From: Flavobacterium oreochromis
Lineage (GTDB): Bacteria; Bacteroidota; Bacteroidia; Flavobacteriales; Flavobacteriaceae
Assembly: GCF_019565455.1 (NCBI RefSeq)
Contig: NZ_CP067377.1
Span: forward strand, 1,364,001 to 1,428,000
Reading direction: 5' to 3'
DNA: 64,000 bases
Below, in pieces: positions 30,106 to 37,665 of this stretch (position 1 is the stretch's first letter; the number at the start of each line of letters is the position of its first letter). Both the position numbers and the translations under genes were made by a program. The notes beneath the pieces were generated by a model. That model was given only the letters and a program-made list of their open reading frames with translations. It was not told the DNA's origin and ran no database searches.

Positions 30106-30961
30106 TGGGTTCAAATAACGTTTGTTGATTGATACTGGCGATTTTTTCGGTTTCAAATGTGCGAATTTCTTTTTGCAATTTTTCGCCTTTGTATTCGTCA
30201 GCTAATTGTAAACGTCTCAGCCCAATTTTCACATATTCGTCTTGTAATTCGATGCCAATACAGTTTCTGTTTAATTCTTTTGCAACAAAACAAGTTGTGA
30301 AAGTTCCCGAAAATGGGTCTAACACTAAATCGCCTTCGTTGGAACTTGCTTTGATAATTCTTTCAAGCAAAGCGATTGGTTTTTGCGTTGGGTGGTTTTC
30401 GTATTCGTCCATACGATAACGAACTCTTGGAAATTCCCAAACATTGCCCGGCACTTTTTCTGAACTGTAAACAGTTGGAACAGCTTTGCGATAGTCAATA
30501 AGTTTACGTTTTGCTCCTGTTTTGGCTTCTACTAATATATCGTTTGCGTTAAATGTGTAATTGCTTTTGTCTTTTACGCAAAACAAAATGGGTTCATACA
30601 TAGAACCGAAATATTTTTTCGCCTGAACTCCCGAACTGTCGTAACTCCAAACCAACCGTGAAAGTATGTCTAACTTTTTACGCAAGAAAATGTCAAAGTA
30701 AGGCATAAACTGCGTGGCAGTCATTACATAAAAACTACCTGTCGGTTTTAGTTTTTGAATGCATAGGTCAAGCCATTCGTAGCACCACTCTAAATAGGCT
30801 TCTTCTGTTTTCCATTTTTCAATGTGTCCGTTAAAGTTCTTGCCAATGTTGTAGGGTGGGTCGGCAAATATAAGGTCAACGGAATTGTCTGGTAGTGTTT
30901 TAAGGGCCTCCAAAGCGTCTCCGTGAATAATTTTATGTATGTCAGTTCCAAATATTTCCAT
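30083..30961 (-). CDS. Adenine-specific DNA methyltransferase, beta-class (YhdJ-like)
   Basis: An intact 292-residue methyltransferase. The catalytic motif IV is FADPPYNIG near residue 33; the SAM-binding region VLDPFSGTFTT lies near residue 217, after HPTQKP. This order (catalytic before SAM motif) defines the beta class of N6-adenine/N4-cytosine enzymes. Sequence style resembles YhdJ and related adenine methyltransferases (WSYDSSGVQAKKYFGS, VPGNVWEFPRVRYR). It protects against the overlapping endonuclease gene. The operon is bracketed by GTTACCTGCC (28961) and GGCAGGTAAC (31055-31064). Confidence 0.9.
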   Translation of the reverse strand: MEIFGTDIHKIIHGDALEALKTLPDNSVDLIFADPPYNIGKNFNGHIEKWKTEEAYLEWCYEWLDLCIQKLKPTGSFYVMTATQFMPYFDIFLRKKLDILSRLVWSYDSSGVQAKKYFGSMYEPILFCVKDKSNYTFNANDILVEAKTGAKRKLIDYRKAVPTVYSSEKVPGNVWEFPRVRYRMDEYENHPTQKPIALLERIIKASSNEGDLVLDPFSGTFTTCFVAKELNRNCIGIELQDEYVKIGLRRLQLADEYKGEKLQKEIRTFETEKIASINQQTLFEPNGTYIHG

Positions 30962-31056
30962 TGTCTACACTTTACTAATTTATTTAGGCAAATTTACTGT
31001 TTTTTGTTCAATTGTCAGTTCGTCTGTTGATGATTTGCAGGGTGTCGGTAAAATGG

Positions 31057-31076
31057 CAGGTAACGCTTGTTACCTG
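31057..31076. repeat. Perfect palindromic junction between two cassette-like units
   Basis: CAGGTAACGCTTGTTACCTG: the right end of the restriction-modification unit (GGCAGGTAAC) and the left end of the toxin unit (GTTACCTGAT) face each other across GCTT. It resembles a minimal recombination core with the AAC...GTT pair used by integron attC sites. Confidence 0.75.
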
Positions 31077-31086
31077 ATGGTGCAAT

Positions 31087-31965
31087 TTATTTTATGAACG
31101 TGCTAAAACTTTTCCGCGCTGGTTCTTTTGCTTTCTCTTCATAATTTATATTGTATTTTGCATTGTAGCCAAAAACTTGTTGAATGTTTTTGGCTGGTGT
31201 AATGTCGTAATCATTGACAATTGTTGTTCCAAGAAAAGCCAATTGTTCTAGTTTAGGCATTTTTTCTACAAATTTTATTGAAGCTAGGTTTTTGCAATCT
31301 AAAAGCATTAAAGCTTCAAGTTCTTTAAGTTCACCAATAGGACTGAAATCTTCTAGTTTCCAACAAATGTCAAATTCTAAAAATTTTAAATTTTTTAGTG
31401 CCGAAATAGCTGAAATATCAATTAGACTTCTAACACCACCAAAAGAAATAGATTTTAGGTTTGTTAAAGTTTCAATACCTTTTAAGGATTTTATTTTTGA
31501 CCTTGTTATAGTTAAACTTTTTAGATTAGTTAATGTGCTTATTTTTGAGAGGTCTTTTTCGTCAAAATCTGAAATATATAAATGTTGTAAATTAGTAGAA
31601 TTCAAAGCTTCAATATTAATAATGTGCTTTTTTGACCAAACACTTAAATTTAAAGAATATAATGACTTTGGCAATTTTGAGCAATCTAAAATAAAATCGG
31701 AATCTCGATATAATGAAACAACAAGACCCTCAAGATTTGATAAATCATAAATGAATGAATTGTCTCCATCACCATATTGATGTCCTATATCTAAATTTTT
31801 GACATTACTAAATTTATCAATAAATTTTCGCAAAAAATTATTTTCAAACTCTCCTGACAATCTCACATCATATTTGTTTTGTAAAAAATCAGGATTTATG
31901 TTTTCTAAATCCGAATCAGGTTCAATCATTAAATATGGAGCTTGAGCAAAACCAGATAAATACAT
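31087..31965 (-). CDS. Leucine-rich-repeat protein, candidate immunity protein
   Basis: 292 residues with about seven leucine-rich repeats (NLQHLYISDFDEKDLSKIS, NLKSLTITRSKIKSLKGIE, NLKSISFGG, NLKFLEFDICWKLEDFSPIG). There is no signal peptide or membrane segment, so it is cytoplasmic. It starts 3 bp after the stop of the toxin-like gene on the same strand. Position immediately downstream of a polymorphic toxin is the usual place for its immunity protein, and LRR proteins are one known immunity class. The role is inferred from context. Confidence 0.65.
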   Translation of the reverse strand: MYLSGFAQAPYLMIEPDSDLENINPDFLQNKYDVRLSGEFENNFLRKFIDKFSNVKNLDIGHQYGDGDNSFIYDLSNLEGLVVSLYRDSDFILDCSKLPKSLYSLNLSVWSKKHIINIEALNSTNLQHLYISDFDEKDLSKISTLTNLKSLTITRSKIKSLKGIETLTNLKSISFGGVRSLIDISAISALKNLKFLEFDICWKLEDFSPIGELKELEALMLLDCKNLASIKFVEKMPKLEQLAFLGTTIVNDYDITPAKNIQQVFGYNAKYNINYEEKAKEPARKSFSTFIK

Positions 31966-31968
31966 AGG

Positions 31969-33558
31969 TTAAAATGTTAATGAGGCAAAGGTAGTTGGTA
32001 AATTATATTTTTTTGCAATTTTTAATGCTTCATCTTTAAATAGTTTTTCTCCGGCTTTTGTGCTTAAATCATACCTTCCCCCAACTGGATTTACTTTGTT
32101 GAGCAATTTTGCTAAGCCCTTACTTTTGCCATTAGAAATACTCCCTTTATATTTTTGCAAGATAATATATTGCTCATACATTTCACGTTCCAGTTTTGTA
32201 GAACCTTTCATTTTATGAATTATTTCTGCTCCTTCTTGTACGGTATGTCCAAGTTTTCCAGATTTACTGAAGTGATGGGTTATTCTTTCAAAAACATTTT
32301 TAGATTGCCCAACATATCCTTGAATATCGTCTGCATTTTTTACAACCAAATCATAAACACCTTTGTTGTCTTCAAGTTTATCAAGAACTTTTACAGCTTT
32401 TTTTGCAATTTTACCCGCACCAATTGCAGTTCCTGCTAATGGAATTGTAGAGGCAAAACTTAACGCGGCATCACCATAATTGCCTCTTGCCAATGAAATT
32501 GTTCCACTAACAATATCTACGGCTTCGCCTACAACAGGAATTAAACCGATTAAATCAAGTGCAGTTTGTGTAGCATCAAGATAAGCATCCCAATTAGTTG
32601 GTTGCCCTCCATTTTTTTCAGCATCAAATTCGTTTAGCGTTTCCCACTTTATAGGACTATATCTAGGAATTTGAATACTTTTGTTAAATTCGGGAGTAAA
32701 GGTGTCTTTTAGTTTGGGTTGTTTTAATCCTGAAAAGTCAACATCGGGGAAAGCTTTTTTGGCTTGTTCGAGTGTACCTTCAAAAGTGGCGTGTTCGTTT
32801 TTGTATGCCCAAACTTCTTCTCCACGTGAGGCAACCGATGATTTGAATTGACTTACAAAAACTGTTCCTGATGCTGTAAAACCTGCCGAAGTGGTTCGTT
32901 TTACCTGCGCAATACTTTCTCCAACACTTACAAATTCGTGCTTTATTTGGTTGAGTTTTGTTCCCTTTTTGTTTGTGATGACAATATTGGTGTCTTTTTG
33001 GTTTTCTTTTATTTCTCCATCACTTTTTAAATTTACTTCTACACCTGAATTTTCATCAATATCATTAAAGTAGGCAAAAATTGTTGCTTTTTCACAATCT
33101 GCTAGCCTAATATTTAATGGCATTGTTCCATCTGATGCCAATTGATTATTAAAAGCAACTCCAGGTAAATTTTTCACTTCTTGGTTGTCATTTTTAACTG
33201 CCCATTTAAGCAATTTTAGCTCAAAATCAGTTGGAATTCTTGAAGGTATTGCTTTGTACATATAAGATTGACCAGCTTGAATTTCTTTTACAGGTTTTCT
33301 TTCTTCGTCAAATGGACCTTCAACTTTGGTTACTTCTATATCAATCATTTTAGGTTTTACAAATTTAGGTTCACCAAATACTACTCCGTCATTTTTACCT
33401 TCTAATACAATCTTTTTATTGGATATTAGAGTTAAGTCTCCTTCTGTTGCGGTAATATTAATTTCGTTTGCAATTACTTCCTTTGTTCCACCAACAATTG
33501 ATTTATATTCCCCATTAACAACGATTGTTATATTTTTTGCAGTTTTGTTTATTGCCAT
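31969..33558 (-). CDS. Polymorphic toxin-like protein with pre-toxin and GIY-YIG-type nuclease domain
   Basis: 529 residues. The N-terminal ~90 residues (NITIVVNGEYKSIVGGTKEV, NEINITATEGDLTLISNKK) form a short beta-repeat region typical of secreted effectors, without a signal peptide. Around residues 330-395 a hydrophobic Gly/Ala-rich segment (LIGLIPVVGEAVDIVSG, ALSFASTIPLAGTAIG) resembles a pre-toxin TG domain. The C-terminus fits a GIY-YIG nuclease: GVYDLV, GYVGQSKNVFERITHH (Tyr, Arg, His), EREMYEQY (Glu) and LNKVNPVGG (Asn). A non-Sec export route such as type VI secretion is a guess. The LRR gene follows. Confidence 0.7.
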   Translation of the reverse strand: MAINKTAKNITIVVNGEYKSIVGGTKEVIANEINITATEGDLTLISNKKIVLEGKNDGVVFGEPKFVKPKMIDIEVTKVEGPFDEERKPVKEIQAGQSYMYKAIPSRIPTDFELKLLKWAVKNDNQEVKNLPGVAFNNQLASDGTMPLNIRLADCEKATIFAYFNDIDENSGVEVNLKSDGEIKENQKDTNIVITNKKGTKLNQIKHEFVSVGESIAQVKRTTSAGFTASGTVFVSQFKSSVASRGEEVWAYKNEHATFEGTLEQAKKAFPDVDFSGLKQPKLKDTFTPEFNKSIQIPRYSPIKWETLNEFDAEKNGGQPTNWDAYLDATQTALDLIGLIPVVGEAVDIVSGTISLARGNYGDAALSFASTIPLAGTAIGAGKIAKKAVKVLDKLEDNKGVYDLVVKNADDIQGYVGQSKNVFERITHHFSKSGKLGHTVQEGAEIIHKMKGSTKLEREMYEQYIILQKYKGSISNGKSKGLAKLLNKVNPVGGRYDLSTKAGEKLFKDEALKIAKKYNLPTTFASLTF

Positions 33559-33616
33559 ATTCTCTTTTTTTCACGTTTTGCTTTGCCGTAGTGTGTAGCT
33601 CGGCACGATCAGGTAA

Positions 33617-33735
33617 CGTTTTGCGGCTTGGCGATGTGGCGGAATTTGAAGCACATACTTTCAATTTAGCACTAATGTTCATTTGAAAACCAAATGTTCA
33701 ATTTAGCACTGAACCCGCCATTTTGCCAAACTGCT
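33617..33735. repeat. Gene-free ~115-bp foldback element between toxin and HxlR units
   Basis: The two ends are complementary: GCTTGGCGATGTGGCGG at 33626-33642 region against CCGCCATTTTGCCAAAC at 33715-33731. Inside are two copies of TCAATTTAGCACT and the hairpin CATTTG aaaac CAAATG. There is no ORF. Length and foldback shape are like a long integron attC (VCR-type) site. Confidence 0.65.
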
Positions 33736-33748
33736 GTTGTAGGCAGTT

Positions 33749-34108
33749 TTATTTTTTCAATTTTGTTTTCTTCGCTTTTTCTCCCCAATTATTCAGTTGT
33801 TCTAAAATAGGCTGAAGTGAAGAGCCTAATGTGGTCAAAGCATATTCCACTCTTGGAGGCATTTCTGGATAAATTGTTCTTGTGATAAGTCCGTCTATTT
33901 CCAATTCTCTCAAATGTTGAGTAAGCATTTTTTCACTTATTTGTGGAATTTCTCGTTTAAATTCCCCAAACCTGTAACAGCCTTCAGTCATTTTCCAAAG
34001 AATAGCAGGTTTCCAACGCTTTCCCATAAGCGACAAAGCATATATAAACGGACATTCAATTTCTAACGCCTGTTCGTTTTCTAAATTTACCGAATTTTCT
34101 TTTCTCAT
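33749..34108 (-). CDS. HxlR-family transcriptional regulator
   Basis: 119 residues with a winged helix-turn-helix of the HxlR type (CPFIYALSLMGKRWKPAILW, GEFKREIPQISEKMLTQHLREL, RTIYPEMPPRVEYALT). A single Cys (residue ~19) precedes the first helix, as in many thiol- or aldehyde-sensing members. Divergent from the oxidoreductase gene, it probably regulates that gene and itself through the shared operators. Bracketed with its neighbours by GTTGTAGGCA (33736-33745) and TGCCTACAAC (35253-35262). Confidence 0.9.
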   Translation of the reverse strand: MRKENSVNLENEQALEIECPFIYALSLMGKRWKPAILWKMTEGCYRFGEFKREIPQISEKMLTQHLRELEIDGLITRTIYPEMPPRVEYALTTLGSSLQPILEQLNNWGEKAKKTKLKK

Positions 34109-34127
34109 TTAATATACTTACTTTTTG

Positions 34128-34185
34128 GTAACTACCATACAATTTTGTAACTACTTGCAAAAGTAACTATACCATTCTAATTTTG
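34128..34185. promoter_or_regulatory. Overlapping divergent promoters with three GTAACTA operator repeats
   Basis: GTAACTA occurs at 34128-34134, 34147-34153 and 34163-34169 in the same orientation. On the + strand TTG (34155-34157) is 20 bases ahead of TAATTTTG (34178-34185), serving the oxidoreductase. On the minus strand TTG lies 20 bases ahead of TACTTTTG (about 34166-34159), serving hxlR. The repeats overlie both promoters, consistent with HxlR autoregulation and repression of the oxidoreductase. Confidence 0.65.
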
Positions 34186-34213
34186 CAACTCATTTTAATT
34201 TAATTCAAAAAAT

Positions 34214-34816
34214 ATGAATATTAGTTTTATCGGTGCTGGAAATGTAGCATCAAGTTTAGGAAATTTATTTGCAAATGCTGGTCATTCAGTAAAATATGGA
34301 ACTCAAAATCCAAATGACAATCAATTATCTGTTTCAGATGCGATTTCTTTTGGAGAAGTCGTTTGTTTTGCTATTCCTTTTTCTGCGATGAACGATGTTT
34401 TGTCAGCAAATAAAGAAATTCTGAAAGGAAAAATTGTTGTAGATATTACAAATGCTATCAATATTGCCGATTGGTCTCCATTATTTTTAGGAGAAGACAG
34501 TGGTGGTGAGCAAACTGCAAGATTACTGCCAGAAAGTAAAGTGGTAAAAGCATTCAATACCATTTTTGCTGATGTAATGAAAACCAACAAACAACAATTT
34601 GAGGGTCAAAAACTAACTGCATTTATTGCGTCTGATGATGTAGAAGCTGCCAATACAATTAAAAAATTGGCTAATGATGCTGGTTTTAATGGATTAATTG
34701 TAGGTGGTATAAAAAATGCTCGTCATTTAGAAGCAATAGCTCATTTGAATATTGCGATTGCACTTGGTGGCGGTGGAACAGATGCTGGTTTTACTTATTT
34801 TCAACGTAAAAATTAA
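34214..34816 (+). CDS. NAD(P)-binding reductase of the F420-dependent NADP reductase-like family
   Basis: 200 residues starting with a Rossmann dinucleotide motif (MNISFIGAGNVASSLGNLF). NPNDNQLSVSDAI, CFAIPF, VDITNAIN and VVKAFNTIFADV are typical of the YdhU/NpdG-like short oxidoreductases that usually sit beside HxlR regulators. The substrate is unknown, and these genomes need not make F420. The C-terminus (GGGGTDAGFTYF) precedes the NTF2-like gene by 4 bp, so the two are co-transcribed. Confidence 0.85.
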   Translation: MNISFIGAGNVASSLGNLFANAGHSVKYGTQNPNDNQLSVSDAISFGEVVCFAIPFSAMNDVLSANKEILKGKIVVDITNAINIADWSPLFLGEDSGGEQTARLLPESKVVKAFNTIFADVMKTNKQQFEGQKLTAFIASDDVEAANTIKKLANDAGFNGLIVGGIKNARHLEAIAHLNIAIALGGGGTDAGFTYFQRKN

Positions 34817-34820
34817 GATA

Positions 34821-35177
34821 ATGCAAAAACCAACAATGCAAGTTTGGACTGATGCTTGGCACAATGCCGATGCAGAAGTTTTTAAAAATGTATATTCAAC
34901 AAATGCTTTGATTTTTCCACCAAACAAGCCGACAATTCAAGGAAATGATAATATTCTTGATTTTATGAAAGGTGGGTTAGGTAAAGTTGATGTTGTTTTT
35001 GAAGCAAAAAATTTAATTATTTCTGAAAATTTGGCTTTTGAATTTGGTCTATTTAAAGATGTTGAATTAGTCAGTCAAAAAGTAACAGGTGAGGGAAACT
35101 ATTCTGTCACTTGGATTTTAGAAAATTCTGTCTGGAAAGTGCTTTGCCATACTTGGTCTATGCCTATTAAGCTTTAA
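34821..35177 (+). CDS. NTF2/SnoaL-like small protein
   Basis: 118 residues from ATG at 34821 (MQKPTMQVWTDAWHNADAEVF); a longer frame start lies inside the oxidoreductase. The pattern WTDAWHNADAEVFKNVYS, then a beta-sheet with SVTWILENSVWKVLCHTWS, fits the cone-shaped NTF2-like/DUF4440 fold. These often act as small isomerases, hydratases or ligand-binding partners of oxidoreductases. Same operon as the upstream reductase. Confidence 0.75.
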   Translation: MQKPTMQVWTDAWHNADAEVFKNVYSTNALIFPPNKPTIQGNDNILDFMKGGLGKVDVVFEAKNLIISENLAFEFGLFKDVELVSQKVTGEGNYSVTWILENSVWKVLCHTWSMPIKL

Positions 35178-35262
35178 ATTCCTCCTAAAATATTAAACCA
35201 CTTGTCAGTAAAATGTCAGGTGGTTTTTGTTTGGATGCTGTTCGGTAAAAATTGCCTACAAC

Positions 35263-35693
35263 TCATAAATAGGCGAACCTATCTTAATCGTATTTATTAT
35301 TATTATTGAAACAATTTAAAAATATGTACTTCGCATTTTGTATTGTTTTTCCTAATATAATGATTAAAAACAGTTAGAAATATACTCATCAAGATAGTTT
35401 TTTTTGAGATTAGCCTTCATACTTAACTGCATACTCTCAAAGTAATTATAACAGCAGAAAGTAGTTGTTTAGCTAAACTTGTCAAAGAAAATAAAGCCTA
35501 CCTAAAAATTATTTGCTTTTATCATAGTAATCGAGGAGCAATGTGCTGAAAGCATAGCCCTGAAGCGTAACGCAGTGGAGAAAATTACGGTTCATATTCC
35601 TCTTTTGGCTCTTTTGTTCTGCATTGCAAAGTCTGTTGCGTAATTTGGGTTCAGTCTATTGATGGGGCAATGTTTTTGTATGCTTACTGAATT
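35263..35693. other. Gene-free stretch after the HxlR cassette
   Basis: No supported gene. At about 35636-35651 the sequence TTGCGTAATTTGGGTT resembles the terminal inverted repeat of the IS1380 element at 36055 in reverse orientation (its end reads AACCCAGATTACGCATTAG), so a degenerate IS end may lie here. Confidence 0.4.
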
Positions 35694-35890
35694 TTTTTGT
35701 GTGGAAATTTTTTTCACAAAAAAAAACTACACAAAGTTGTGTGGAAAAAAAATTTTCAAAAAAACTACACAACTTTGTGCGGAAAAAAATTTTTTAAAAA
35801 AACTACACAAAGTTGTGTGGAAAAAAATTTTTAAAAAAACTACACAACTTTGTGCGGAAAAAATATTTTAAAAAAAATCCACACAGATTA
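35694..35890. repeat. A-tract tandem array of near-palindromic 18-mers
   Basis: Four units at 35727, 35765, 35803 and 35840 (spacing 38, 38, 37 bp) alternate between CTACACAAAGTTGTGTGG and CTACACAACTTTGTGCGG, each nearly self-complementary, separated by A6-8/T4-6/A6-7 tracts. Degenerate half-units flank them at 35699 and 35878. A 70-codon + frame through it is just the repeat translated (KLHKVVWKKIF periodicity) and is not a gene. Confidence 0.85.
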
Positions 35891-36054
35891 TACGGAGTGT
35901 TAATCTATTTAATTATAAAGATTGTGTCTTGTATTTTCCAAGAGGGGGATTATGGAAAGGGATAGGAAAATAATGTGAGCTCCTGCTTTTCTTGTTTGTG
36001 TTTTTGTTTTTAAAATGTGGGCTAAGGGGTTGACAAGAGTTAGTTGAAATAAAC
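35891..36054. other. Non-coding stretch before IS1380
   Basis: About 160 bp of AT-rich sequence without gene, promoter or repeat that I can support. Confidence 0.4.
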
Positions 36055-37457
36055 CCAGATTACGCATTAGAAAAAAAAGGTAATTTTAGTGTAATAATTT
36101 TAACGCGTAGCGTTAGAGAAATTGAAGTTATGAAATTTGAATTATCCTTTACCAATAAAGAGATTACACCTTGGGGCGGAATGTTTTTTCTGAAGCAAAT
36201 GTTAGATAAAATCAACTTCAAAACTCATATCGACGATTGTAATTCCTTACCCACTCAAAACTCGAATCAAGGATATGATATTTCCGTAATTTTAGAATCA
36301 TTTATTACTAGCATTTGGTGTGGAGCGAATCGATTTTTACATACAGAAGTTACTCGTGCCGATAGAGCCTTAGGAGATATTTTGGGCTGGTCACAAACAC
36401 CTGCACAAGATCTTTACAAGCGTTATTTTTCCAAATTTACACAAGCTACAAATCAAGAAGTTTCACGATATTTTTTTAGTTGGTTTTTTCAAAATGTGAA
36501 TATTAACTACTTTACTCTTGATATTGATTCATCAGTCATGACACGTTACGGCATACAAGAAGGTGCTAAAAAAGGATATAGCCCAAAGAAAAAGGTAGAA
36601 AGAGTCATCATCCTATTATTACTTTTGTTAATGATGTAAAAAGGGTTGCTAATTTTTGGCTTAGAAGTGGTGATACTAGTTCTACTAATAATTTTATTGG
36701 ATTTTTTGAGGATACTATGGCTAATTTTGGAACTAAAAAAGTAGGTCTAGTTCAGTTAGATAGCGGATTTTTTCAAAAAGACATTTTGGATTATTTAGAA
36801 CAAAAAAAACTTAATCATATTATTGCTGTTCGCTTTACACACCCTATTCAAAACCTTATTAACAAGCAAGATTTATGGATAGGTGTGGATGATGGAATAG
36901 AAATTTGTGACAAAGAATATCAAGCAAATTCTTGGGATAAAAACAGAAGAATTGTAATTGTCAGACAAAAAATCTCCGAGCGCCCAAATGCTGCAGGAAG
37001 AACATTAAGTTTATTTCCAGAAGATAAACTACATAGAAATTATAGATACTCAGCTTATGTTACTAATCTAGAATATGCCGCAACAGATGTATGGAGAAAC
37101 TACAGACAAAGAGGTGATGCTGAAAATAGAATTTAAAGAATTAAAATCAGATTTTGGAGCTGAAAGTTTTAACCTTAAAGATTTTTTTCCAACCGAAGCC
37201 GCTCTAATTTTTTCTATGATAGCTTATAATTTAATGTCTTTATTTAAAATTTTTGTATTACAAGAAAAAACTCAAAAAACTCAAAAAACTTTGTCCACAC
37301 TAAGATATAGAACTTTTACTGTAGGAGCTTATTTTGAAAAAGTTGGAGATACTATAAAATTAAGAATAGCTCTAATAAAAAAACGAAGAAAATGGTTCGA
37401 AAGCATTTGGGATGATCCTATTGACTTGACAAAGGAAATTCCTAATGCGTAATCTGG
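36055..37457 (+). mobile_element. IS1380-family insertion sequence
   Basis: Perfect 16-bp terminal inverted repeats CCAGATTACGCATTAG (36055-36070) and CTAATGCGTAATCTGG (37442-37457) enclose one transposase gene, total 1403 bp. The flanks (taaac on the left, attaaag on the right) show no target duplication. Its right end directly adjoins, and shares GG with, tracrRNA repeat copy B. Confidence 0.85.
36130..37452 (+). CDS. IS1380-family transposase
   Basis: Repaired, about 440 residues. The N-terminal domain begins KFELSFTNKEITPWGGMFFL; the DDE catalytic core has the first Asp in FTLDIDSSV, the second in VQLDSGF and the C-terminal Glu in ENRI-KELKSDFG. Two frame breaks lie near 36590 (one A missing) and 37133 (a T-run change). 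The stop codon is within the right inverted repeat, as in many IS1380 elements. Confidence 0.85.
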
Positions 37458-37637
37458 ATTAAAGATTTAAAAAATAAATCCCACGGAGTACGCGGGATTT
37501 TAGATTTCTCTACGGCATATAGCCTTATTGTGATAAGATTAAAGATTAGAATAATTTTATCTGATACAAACTTAAATAAAAAAAAATTATAAAGTATATG
37601 GTTTTCCGTATTTTATAAAAAAATGTTTTTTTATATT
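37456..37637. repeat. Direct repeat copy B (tracrRNA gene and promoter), right boundary of the island
   Basis: Second copy of the block at 25496-25686, in the same orientation. The left edge touches the IS1380 end and the right edge runs into the cas9 leader (TTTAAAACC). Homologous recombination between the copies would remove about 11.95 kb and leave tyrS - tracrRNA - cas9. Confidence 0.9.
37468..37561 (-). ncRNA. tracrRNA, copy 2 (upstream of and divergent from cas9)
   Basis: Identical in anti-repeat (37555-37527, minus), nexus-like region and terminator hairpin (37500-37476) to copy 1, with the same TAAGTTTG box (37574-37567, minus). Its start is about 105 bp from the cas9 start codon on the opposite strand. 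The distal second terminator present after copy 1 is replaced by the IS1380 end; the proximal hairpin with its T-rich tail remains. This is the copy in the canonical position. Confidence 0.88.
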
Positions 37638-37665
37638 TAAAACCTTATAAACAACTTGAAAAACT

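Noticed and set aside
35659..35871. 70-codon + frame with repeated KLHKVVWKKIF-type peptide
   Set aside because: It is the translated A-tract tandem repeat; no start context and no family.
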